A stretch of DNA of 64,000 nucleotides, taken from NCBI GenBank assembly GCA_024696005.1, contig JAILHF010000001.1, positions 1-64,000 on the forward strand, written 5' to 3'. The DNA is from Lachnospiraceae bacterium. GTDB lineage: Bacteria; Bacillota; Clostridia; Lachnospirales; Lachnospiraceae. Positions 47,138 to 54,966 of this stretch are shown here, one piece after another. The notes under the pieces are model-generated. The model was not told where the DNA came from. It worked only from the letters and a program-made list of their open reading frames with translations, and did no database searches. The position numbers and the translations under genes are program-made. Numbering within the stretch: position 1 is the stretch's first letter; every line of letters starts with the position of its first letter.

Positions 47138-48634
47138 ATGGATAATGAGGAAAGATACTGTTCGATGTGCGGGAGGCCGGAGAGCCTGACGGGAAAGCTG
47201 ATGCGGCTGCCCATGAATATCCTGCTCTGCCCGGATTGCATGGATAAGACCTCGGACATGGTGGAATCCCAGATGGGAAACATGAACGGGGCCGGAGCGA
47301 TCGACTGGAACAAAGTGATGTCAATGTATAGCAATGGAAAAGCAAATCCTGATATTATAAACCAGGAGATGCAGAAAGGAAAAGAGGAAGAAGAGAAATC
47401 AAAACAGGATTTGAAATCAAATAAAGGTGGAAAACCGGAGGATGATAAGAAAGACAAGAAAGAAGAAAAGCCGAAGGTGAACTTCATCAGCTTTGCCGAT
47501 CTGCCCTTTGATCTGGGGCTGGGCGGAAAGCAGCGTGTGAAAAAGAGGGAAAAGAAGGAGTACAAACCTCTTCTGGAATTGAAAGATATCCCGGCGCCTC
47601 ACAAGATCAAGGAGATGCTGGATGAATATGTGATCGGGCAGGAGCATGCCAAGAAGGTCATGAGCGTGGCTGTCTACAATCACTATAAAAGGGTAGCGAC
47701 TTACAGCATGGATACGATCGAGATCGAAAAATCCAACATGCTGATGCTGGGACCGACGGGCTGCGGGAAGACTTACCTGGTAAGAACGCTGGCAAGGATC
47801 CTGAAGGTGCCGCTGGCGGTCACGGATGCCACCAGCCTGACGGAGGCGGGATACATCGGAGATGATATCGAGAGTGTCCTGAGCAAGCTGCTGGCTGCGG
47901 CAGACAATGATGTGGACAAGGCGGAGCAGGGGATCGTATATATCGATGAGATCGACAAGATCGCCAAAAAGGCCAGCACGAATTCCCGGGATGTGAGCGG
48001 GGAATCAGTGCAGCAGGGACTGCTGAAACTGTTGGAAGGAGCAGACATCGAAGTGCCGGTCGGGGCATCCTCAAAGAATGCGATGGTGCCGACGACCAGC
48101 ATGAATACACGCAACATCCTTTTCATCTGCGGAGGCGCATTTCCGGGCATTGAGGAAATTATCAAGCAGAGATTAAACAAAACCGGAGGGATAGGATTCC
48201 AGGCGGAAGTGAAGCTTCCGGAAGACAAGGAACGCACGATCCTGAAGGAAGTGGAGACGGAGGATATCCGGAAGTTCGGGATGATCCCGGAGTTCGTCGG
48301 TAGGCTCCCGATGGTCTTCGCACTGGAGGGACTGGATGAGAAGATGATGGTCCGGATCCTGAAGGAGCCGAAGAATGCGATCCTGAAACAGTATCAGAAG
48401 CTCCTGGAGCTGGATGAAGTGAAGCTGGAGTTCACGGAAGACGCGCTGGAGCTGATCGCGAAAAAAGCATTAAAGAAGGAGACGGGAGCGAGAGCGCTGC
48501 GCTCGATCTTGGACGAATACATGGTGGATATCATGTACGAGATCCCCAAAGACTCGAATATCGGCACCGTCACGATCACGAAGGAGTATCTGGAAGGGAC
48601 GGGAGGTCCGAAGATCGAGATGAGGACTTCCTGA
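47138..48634 (+). CDS. ClpX-like AAA+ unfoldase with zinc domain and charged linker
   Basis: A 498-residue ClpX homologue. An N-terminal zinc-binding domain (CSMC and CPDC, residues 8-34) is joined to the ATPase by a ~70-residue Lys/Glu-rich linker, making it longer than standard ClpX (~420). Walker A GPTGCGKT (205-212), pore loop GYIG (238-241), Walker B YIDEID, IGF ClpP-docking tripeptide (352-354), FVGRLP arginine finger (~389) and sensor-2 GAR (450-452) are present. It would unfold substrates for ClpP. It has no adjacent clpP or tig, so it may be an extra paralogue rather than the main ClpX. ATG 47,138 is set by GGAGG at 10 bases; the TTG at 47,129 is too close. Confidence 0.88.
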   Translation: MDNEERYCSMCGRPESLTGKLMRLPMNILLCPDCMDKTSDMVESQMGNMNGAGAIDWNKVMSMYSNGKANPDIINQEMQKGKEEEEKSKQDLKSNKGGKPEDDKKDKKEEKPKVNFISFADLPFDLGLGGKQRVKKREKKEYKPLLELKDIPAPHKIKEMLDEYVIGQEHAKKVMSVAVYNHYKRVATYSMDTIEIEKSNMLMLGPTGCGKTYLVRTLARILKVPLAVTDATSLTEAGYIGDDIESVLSKLLAAADNDVDKAEQGIVYIDEIDKIAKKASTNSRDVSGESVQQGLLKLLEGADIEVPVGASSKNAMVPTTSMNTRNILFICGGAFPGIEEIIKQRLNKTGGIGFQAEVKLPEDKERTILKEVETEDIRKFGMIPEFVGRLPMVFALEGLDEKMMVRILKEPKNAILKQYQKLLELDEVKLEFTEDALELIAKKALKKETGARALRSILDEYMVDIMYEIPKDSNIGTVTITKEYLEGTGGPKIEMRTS

Positions 48635-48743
48635 GGGACAAATAGGGTCAGATTTTTGTGATTCCGGATCCTTTCCGTTCGATTTTGACCTGTTTTTCTA
48701 TCCGCTCATTCTGAATTAAAAAATCGTCTCATCGTTTTTTTGA

Positions 48744-48773
48744 CCCCGGACTTTACGGTCCGGGGCTTTTTTT
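48744..48773 (+). terminator. intrinsic terminator of the ClpX-like gene
   Basis: CCCCGGAC (48,744-48,751) pairs perfectly with GTCCGGGG (48,758-48,765), followed by CTTTTTTT. Confidence 0.85.
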
Positions 48774-48799
48774 ATGCTTTTGAAGCAGAAGAGGACGCT

Positions 48800-49133
48800 G
48801 AGTTATGTAAACTAAAACGGCTGTTTGAGTTATGTAAACCAAAATCCGGAATATCGGGATAGGTACGTATTATTACTCTATTTTATGTGACCCGGTTTTG
48901 GGGCCTTCCGGCGAGAAGCGAGAATCGGAAAGATCAGGGCAAAAATCTCTGAAAAGCAATAAAACAGAGCTCAGTCAATTTTCAAAATGGAGCTTGAGGA
49001 CAAAAAGGTGCGAGAGAGCATCTCAGGATTATGTTAATCAATCTCATGGGAAAATGTTATGTAAACCTCTCTTTTTAGCTGGCTGATTTGAGTTATGTAA
49101 ACCATAATATTTGTCGGTTTAGTTTACATAAGT
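48800..49133. repeat. cluster of GAGTTATGTAAACC motifs, MITE-like relic
   Basis: Direct copies lie at 48,800-48,813, 48,827-48,840, 49,055-49,067 and 49,090-49,103, with a weaker TTATGTTAATC at 49,029-49,039. One inverted copy (AGTTTACATAAGT) ends the cluster at 49,121-49,133. The ~330-bp unit has no open reading frame that I support. Multiple short repeats at both ends with one inverted copy is the look of a deleted insertion sequence or miniature transposable element. The rest of the 48,774-49,604 gap contains only the promoter of the next gene. Confidence 0.55.
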
Positions 49134-49505
49134 ATATACTCTTGCCATTTATGTTTCCTGATCTTGCCATACGGATCCGTAAAGCTGCCTGCCGGAGGAC
49201 TGCTGCGGAGGGGATCATGGGGTGTCCCAAATGGGAAAAACACGCCGGATCCGAGGTGAAAAATGAGCCGTTTTCAAAATATAAACAAAAAATAAACTAT
49301 CAGGAAAGTACGAAGTCAAAATATGACCATTTTGGTCATAAGCTGTTTATAACAGATCGCGCCGCCCCATTCAGATGCCTTTCCTGGAAATGCCCTCTCA
49401 GGTGTTTTTCTGCTCATGAAACACTCCGTTAACAATAAAAGGGATGTTTTCCGCCGGTTTACGATAATTCTTTTCTGTACCGTTTGCCTGCTGTAAAACG
49501 TGCTA

Positions 49506-49534
49506 TGGACAACAAACCGAATATATGATATATT
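49506..49534 (+). promoter_or_regulatory. promoter of the large surface protein gene
   Basis: TGGACA (49,506-49,511), a 17-base spacer and TATATT (49,529-49,534), about 70 bases before the start codon. No c-di-GMP riboswitch sequence is seen in the leader. Confidence 0.6.
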
Positions 49535-49604
49535 TATGCTCGCACAAATAAAACACCGGAGGGCCGAACGGACTATCCTCTCTATGGTACAAGGAGGATA
49601 GAGA

Positions 49605-52600
49605 ATGAGAACAAAAGAAAGCAACAGGAAAAGAAGGCGAAGGAAAAAAGGGATCTGGGAATGGTGGCTCATGTGTGTCATCATCCTGTTCTCAGCTTTG
49701 CTTCCGATGAGTGTGCAGGCGGATGACCTGATCCAGACCGAAGGGAATCTGGTCATGGAGCTGCAGCATGTTCACGGCGGGAGGAGCTCTTCCTGCTACG
49801 GGGAAGTGTTTTATCCCTGTGGTGGCGGGATCGCCCTTCTTATCCGCGGGATCGGCGTATCGACCTATTACTGTGACAAGTGCGGCAAGGTCTTTGAACC
49901 TTCCGAAGTAAACCAGATGAACGGTGTTCACGAGGGTGATTATGTCCGTGAACTGACCTGCACGGAACATAAGATCGGCAGTTTTTACATCGAACGCATC
50001 GCGGACGGGAAGAACAACTATCTGATGACCGGCCTGATCGGAAAATCCGACCTGATCGAGGATTACAGCATCAGCTGGGATGCGGAGGGGGCGTTCGAGT
50101 CCGGCGGAGGTCTGCTCCTTCCGCTGAAAAGACGGGGAAGCTATACGGCTACCCTTCGATATTACGACGGAAAGGAAGGGAAATGGCATGAAGCGTCCCT
50201 AACGTATACGGAAACCAGGGTGCCCTGTTATGTGGACTTCTACAGCGAGGGCAGCCTGATCGAAGAGCGGGAAGTGGAATACGGATCCCGTCTGGAGGCC
50301 GTTACGCCTCCGACCCGGACCGGATACCGCTTTACGGGCTTTTTCGCCGGGGCGGCCCGCTACTATGATGAAAACGGAGAACCGGCCGGGGCAGGCTGCG
50401 AGGAGCTTACCGAGGCTCATCTGGAACTGGAAGCCGGGTGGGAAGCGCGGCGTTGGACTTTCCGCTACGGAGATGACGCGGATGGTGACGGACTGGCGGA
50501 TTCCGTGGCAGAGCTTGTCTACGATCAGGCACCCCCGGCGATCGACATCCCGGCGGAAACGCTGCCGGGTTTTGAACTGGACGGCTATTACATCGGTGAT
50601 GTGAAGCTGTATTCGGAAACCGGGGAAGCGCTGGGGATCTGGAGGGAAGTGCCCGAAGAAGAGGAACTGTGCCTCGCGGCGGTCTGGAAACAGAAAAGAT
50701 ACACGCTTCGCTACGGAGATGACGCGGACGGGGACGGACGGGCGGATAAAAGTGTCGAACTGACCTACGGGCAGCCCGTTCCGCAGCTGGAATTGCCGGA
50801 TCCGGTGGAAGGAACGGAGTTTGACGGATACTATTATGAAGGAAGGCAGATATGCGGTCCGGACGGAAAGGCGGTAGGGGAGCTTCCGGAATTGTATGAA
50901 GAGGAGGAATGCACACTTCAGACCCGCCGTCACACCAAAATTTATCAGATACGCTGCGGAGAAGGAGAGGCATTCACCTTGGAATACGGCCGGGAGATCC
51001 CCGATATCCACCCTCAGGAAGCGCCCCCCAAAAGCGGCTATTGTTTTGACGGCTATGCAGCCGGGGGGATCCGCATGTACGACGCCCAGGGACAGCCGGC
51101 CGGCATATGGAAGCCCGAGCTTCCCGAAGGGGAATACGAGCTGGAAGCGATATGGAAAGCTGAGCGCTATGTCCTGCGCTACGGGAATGACGGAGACGGG
51201 GACGGGATCCCGGATGAGAGTGCTGAACTGGTATACGGGGAGGCCATTCCCGAGCTGAGACCGGGCAAGCCGGCCGGGCGGACGGGATACCGCTTCCTGG
51301 GCTATTATGCCGGGGGGCAAAGGCTGTTTGATACGGAAGGGGCAGCGGTCGGGCGTTGCGGCCTGCTGCGGACGGACCGTGAGAACATTCTGGAGGAACG
51401 CTGGGAAAAGAAACGCTTTGTCCTGGTCTACGGGCAGGATGCGGACGGGAACGGATTCCCGGACAACAGAACGGAGGTGGAATACGGTCAGGCTCTGCCC
51501 GATCTGCAGCTTGGCAGCCCTGAGGAGAGGGCCGGACAATCCTTCCTGGGTTACTTCGTAAACGACTATATGCTCTATGACAGATACGGCAATCCGAACG
51601 GCTTCTGGACGTTCACGGAGCTGGAGGGGAGCTATGTGCTGAAGGAAAGATGGGAAGCACGTCACTATTATCTCCGGTACGGAAATGACGGGGACGGAGA
51701 CGGGATGCCGGATCAGTGCGTGGAGCTGGTGTACGGCGAGGAGCTCCCGTATCTGGAGCTGGAAAGCCCGCAGAGCAGGACGGGCTACCGCTTCCTCGGC
51801 TATTTCGCGGGGACGGAACGCCTCTATGATGAGGAAGGCAGGCCCTGCGGGGGCTGCCCGGCTCTTTTTTCTGAGTGGGGCAATGTCCTGCGGGAAAAAT
51901 GGACGCCGAAGGTCTATCAGCTGAAATATCCGACGACACCGGGCGGCAGCCTCGGAACCATGGAGGTGGTCTACGGGAAAAGCTACGAAGCGGTGGAGGT
52001 GCCGAAGCTCGACGCCGGCCTTGTTTTTGACGGTTATTATCTGAACGGGGAGCAGGTCTTTGATGAACAAGGGCAGCCTGTGGGCTTTTGGCTCTGGGAT
52101 GTGGATGACCCGGTTCTTGAACTGCGAAGCCACAAGATCAAGGAAGAACCTGAGGAACCCGAAGAGCCCGGAGAACCGGAAGAACCGGTGGATCCCGAGG
52201 AACCTGAAGAACCTGAAGAACCCGAAGAGCCTGAAGAACCCGAAAACCCGGAAGACCCCGAGGACCCCGAGGAGCCCGGAGAACCGGAAAAACCGGAGGA
52301 CCCGGAAGAACCCGGAGACCCTGAGGATCCCGGAAACCCGGAAGAGCCCGGAAACCCTGAGAATCCCCAGGATCCCGGCAAGCCCGGGAAACCCGGTACT
52401 CCCCAAAATCCCGGGAACGGAGATCCCGGAAATGGAGATCCCGGAAATGGAGATTCCGGAGATGGAGAAAACGGAAATGACGAAGGCGCGGGAAACGGCG
52501 GAGACGATGGCAACGATGAAGGCAGCGGCGGCAGTGACGCGGGAGGCGGAAACGGCGGAGACGGCGGCGGAAGCGGTGAAGGCGGAAGTGTGAGCGGAAA

Positions 52601-53273
52601 CAAACCGGGCGGGAGCGTAAGCGGGAACAAGCCCGGAGGGGACGGTGAAGGCGGCAAAAAGAGCGGCGGCAGGAAGAATGTGCCCGATGGCCGTGAGGCC
52701 GGCGAAAGCACGGATGTTTCCGGGACGGAAGACGGATGGACCTATGAGTTGATTGAAAAAGAGGCCGGAAGAAATGAGGAAGAGCTGCCTGTCCTTCCTG
52801 AGGCAGATGACGTTGCGGGGATAAAGGAGGAAGAACCGCCCGTGGAGGAAGCTCCGGGGCAGGCAGACGAAAAGCCGAAAGATCCGGACGGCGGGAGCTT
52901 TTTCTTCGGAGAGAATGCTTCGCCGGCTCTGAAAAAAGCGGCCCGTGTGGGAGCGGTCACGGTCGGCGGCCTCGGCAGCCTGTTCGGGATCTATGCCGGC
53001 CTGATCTATCTGCTGGCCATGGCCGAGGTGGACACGATCTGCCCTGACGGCAGCAGAAAGCGGCTCGGAAGACTCACGATCCACATGGAAAAGGGAAAGG
53101 CTTTCCTGGTGAGACTGAGCAGGGACGTGCTGGAGCAGTGTGAGACAGACAGGCTCTGCCTGCGGATACCGGCACTCTTTGCGCTGCGTTACCGTGACCG
53201 CACGATCATCGTGCAGAGCCGCGGGAAAAAGCAGGAAAAGAGGATAGAAAGAGAAATTGAGGTGAAGCTCTGA
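49605..53273 (+). CDS. large repeat-rich surface protein with C-terminal membrane anchor
   Basis: A 1222-residue protein. A very basic N-region and hydrophobic core give a signal peptide ending near residue 40 (MSVQA-DD). Residues ~200-845 consist of ~82-residue modules related to InlB-type B repeats (RTGYRFLGYFAG). Five of them carry a Ca-binding-like loop such as DADGDGLAD, DGDGDGIPD or DADGNGFPD. A Glu-Pro-rich stalk (~846-942) and a Gly-rich region (~942-1020) follow, then one transmembrane helix (~1113-1138) and an 84-residue basic tail on the inner side. There is no LPxTG sorting signal. Adhesion or cell-wall sensing is plausible. It has its own promoter and terminator and sits between ClpX-like genes. 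Confidence 0.85.
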   Translation: MRTKESNRKRRRRKKGIWEWWLMCVIILFSALLPMSVQADDLIQTEGNLVMELQHVHGGRSSSCYGEVFYPCGGGIALLIRGIGVSTYYCDKCGKVFEPSEVNQMNGVHEGDYVRELTCTEHKIGSFYIERIADGKNNYLMTGLIGKSDLIEDYSISWDAEGAFESGGGLLLPLKRRGSYTATLRYYDGKEGKWHEASLTYTETRVPCYVDFYSEGSLIEEREVEYGSRLEAVTPPTRTGYRFTGFFAGAARYYDENGEPAGAGCEELTEAHLELEAGWEARRWTFRYGDDADGDGLADSVAELVYDQAPPAIDIPAETLPGFELDGYYIGDVKLYSETGEALGIWREVPEEEELCLAAVWKQKRYTLRYGDDADGDGRADKSVELTYGQPVPQLELPDPVEGTEFDGYYYEGRQICGPDGKAVGELPELYEEEECTLQTRRHTKIYQIRCGEGEAFTLEYGREIPDIHPQEAPPKSGYCFDGYAAGGIRMYDAQGQPAGIWKPELPEGEYELEAIWKAERYVLRYGNDGDGDGIPDESAELVYGEAIPELRPGKPAGRTGYRFLGYYAGGQRLFDTEGAAVGRCGLLRTDRENILEERWEKKRFVLVYGQDADGNGFPDNRTEVEYGQALPDLQLGSPEERAGQSFLGYFVNDYMLYDRYGNPNGFWTFTELEGSYVLKERWEARHYYLRYGNDGDGDGMPDQCVELVYGEELPYLELESPQSRTGYRFLGYFAGTERLYDEEGRPCGGCPALFSEWGNVLREKWTPKVYQLKYPTTPGGSLGTMEVVYGKSYEAVEVPKLDAGLVFDGYYLNGEQVFDEQGQPVGFWLWDVDDPVLELRSHKIKEEPEEPEEPGEPEEPVDPEEPEEPEEPEEPEEPENPEDPEDPEEPGEPEKPEDPEEPGDPEDPGNPEEPGNPENPQDPGKPGKPGTPQNPGNGDPGNGDPGNGDSGDGENGNDEGAGNGGDDGNDEGSGGSDAGGGNGGDGGGSGEGGSVSGNKPGGSVSGNKPGGDGEGGKKSGGRKNVPDGREAGESTDVSGTEDGWTYELIEKEAGRNEEELPVLPEADDVAGIKEEEPPVEEAPGQADEKPKDPDGGSFFFGENASPALKKAARVGAVTVGGLGSLFGIYAGLIYLLAMAEVDTICPDGSRKRLGRLTIHMEKGKAFLVRLSRDVLEQCETDRLCLRIPALFALRYRDRTIIVQSRGKKQEKRIEREIEVKL

Positions 53274-53281
53274 TGCAGGAT

Positions 53282-53307
53282 AAAGGAGGCGCAAAACGCC
53301 TCCTTTT
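53282..53307 (+). terminator. intrinsic terminator of the surface protein gene
   Basis: AAAGGAGGCG (53,282-53,291) pairs with CGCCTCCTTT (53,297-53,306) over a 5-nt loop. Confidence 0.75.
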
Positions 53308-53400
53308 CCGTGACGGAAGGGATGGACGGGAGGCGGCCGGATGCCGCCCGTTCCGCCCCGGAAGGACTGCGGTCACGGCGCGCCGGGGGCGGAAAAAGCC

Positions 53401-53429
53401 TTGAAAAAGCGGGATAAAGAGGGTAAAAT
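53401..53429 (+). promoter_or_regulatory. promoter of the second ClpX-like gene
   Basis: TTGAAA (53,401-53,406), a 17-base spacer and TAAAAT (53,424-53,429). The ATG at 53,437 is only seven bases after the -10, so the transcript could be leaderless. Confidence 0.55.
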
Positions 53430-53436
53430 ATGAAAT

Positions 53437-54966
53437 ATGGTCAATATATTCAGGGAAATCGAAAAAAAGAGGAACCAGCTGATCCACCTTGCGGGAAAGA
53501 AATCCTTCGAGGAGACGACGGCTGTTTCGGAATATATCCTGGCCCGTTTTGCGCTTGTGAGCGATGGCGTGGAGGCGGCGGATGTCGATGCGCTTGGGTA
53601 TCTGGAAATGCTCTACTTCCGTGTTGTGGAAGACAGAAAGATCATCCCGGAGCTTCGGAGCCTCATGCACATTCTGCGCAAAATGGAGGAAGACCTGATC
53701 TATTCCGTGGAGATGTTCGGGAAAAGGGCGGAGTATGTGCTTGATTTTCTGGAGGCCGATACCCTGCGCCAGGCTACGGAAAAGAGCAGGAACGAACGTG
53801 AGGAACAGGTGCTCGGAAGGATACTGCGCATGCGCATGCAGTATTTTTCGGAGGAACCCGCCGAAAAGAAGAAAACGGGAAAGCTTCGCCCCGTTGAGAT
53901 AAAGGCCGGTCTGGATGAGTACGTGATCGGCCAGGAAGATGCCAAGATCGCGATCAGTACCGCGGTTTACGGGCATTTGAAGCGTGTGGAGAATCCGGGA
54001 AAGCGTTTCGCTCCGGATGTAGTTCTGCTGATCGGGCCTTCCGGCTGCGGCAAGACGGAGATCATGCGCAGGATCAGGGACATCACGGATTATCCCATGA
54101 TCTTCACGGACGTGTCCAATCTGGGCGCCAGCCAGTACAGGGGCCGCCACAAAGAGGACATCCTTCTGGAACTATACGAAGAGGCCGGAAAGAAAAAAGC
54201 CGCTGCCGAACGCGGGATCATTTTCATGGACGAATTCGACAAGCTTCTCCTGCCGGCGATCAGCGAGAGGGGCGTCAACATCCATGATGACGTGCAGTCC
54301 CAGCTCCTTACCATGCTGGAAGGCAGTGAGGTGGAGCTGAAATACGACGGACAGCCACTCCTTCTGGATACCTCCCACATGTTTTTTGTGCTGGCGGGAG
54401 CTTTTCAGGGGCTCGAGGAGTACATACGTGCCGACAAAAAGGAAAAGAGCAGGAATCCGGGCGGGATCGGCTTCTTTTCCACGCTGGATAAAGAGATGGA
54501 TCTGGATTTTGTCCGCCGGAACATCAATCATGAGGTGCTGATGAAATACGGCATGAAGAGGGAGCTTGCGGGCCGCATCTCCTATATTGCCGTTCTGAAC
54601 AAGCTGAGCCTGGAAGACATGCTCCGGATCCTGACGGAACCGAAGGACAATCTGATCAGCCGTTATGAGCGGGAACTGCAGATCTCCTGCGACGCCGAGC
54701 TGATCTTTACGGAAGGGGCGCTCCGGGCCGTTGCGAACGAGGCGATGAAGACATCCATCGGTGCGCGTGCCCTGCAGAGCATTCTGGGAAAGATCATGCG
54801 CCCCATCCTTTTTCATGCGCCTGACCGGAAGGGGCTGCGCCGCGTGATCATTCACGAGGAAACGGTACTTTACGGCGCGGAGCCCATGTACGAGATAGCG
54901 GAAGATGCGAAGATCGTGCGGCAGAGCACTCTGCTGCAGGCCGGCGGCAGTGATTCGGAGTTGTGA
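53437..54966 (+). CDS. divergent ClpX-like AAA+ ATPase with novel N-terminal domain (A)
   Basis: A 509-residue AAA+ protein. Residues 1-~150 form a helical domain of unknown family; the ClpX zinc domain is missing. The ATPase has Walker A GPSGCGKT (200-207), Walker B IIFMDEFDK (261-269), AGR arginine finger (~380) and sensor-2 GAR (442-444). The pore-1 loop, GYVG in ClpX, reads QYRG (233-236). The ClpP-docking IGF is kept (344-346), in PGGIGFF. It is coupled to the next ClpX-like gene by a TGATG overlap, which suggests a hetero-oligomer or a paired pathway. The likely role is substrate unfolding for ClpP with distinct specificity. No good ribosome site precedes it. Confidence 0.8.
   Translation: MVNIFREIEKKRNQLIHLAGKKSFEETTAVSEYILARFALVSDGVEAADVDALGYLEMLYFRVVEDRKIIPELRSLMHILRKMEEDLIYSVEMFGKRAEYVLDFLEADTLRQATEKSRNEREEQVLGRILRMRMQYFSEEPAEKKKTGKLRPVEIKAGLDEYVIGQEDAKIAISTAVYGHLKRVENPGKRFAPDVVLLIGPSGCGKTEIMRRIRDITDYPMIFTDVSNLGASQYRGRHKEDILLELYEEAGKKKAAAERGIIFMDEFDKLLLPAISERGVNIHDDVQSQLLTMLEGSEVELKYDGQPLLLDTSHMFFVLAGAFQGLEEYIRADKKEKSRNPGGIGFFSTLDKEMDLDFVRRNINHEVLMKYGMKRELAGRISYIAVLNKLSLEDMLRILTEPKDNLISRYERELQISCDAELIFTEGALRAVANEAMKTSIGARALQSILGKIMRPILFHAPDRKGLRRVIIHEETVLYGAEPMYEIAEDAKIVRQSTLLQAGGSDSEL

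Noticed and set aside
49140..49604. c-di-GMP riboswitch before the surface protein gene
   Set aside because: I looked for one because a GGDEF gene is nearby. The conserved GEMM-type core is not present.
50199..53294. 1031-codon - strand frame opposite the surface protein
   Set aside because: It mirrors the repeat structure of the + strand gene, which has a signal peptide, promoter and ribosome site.
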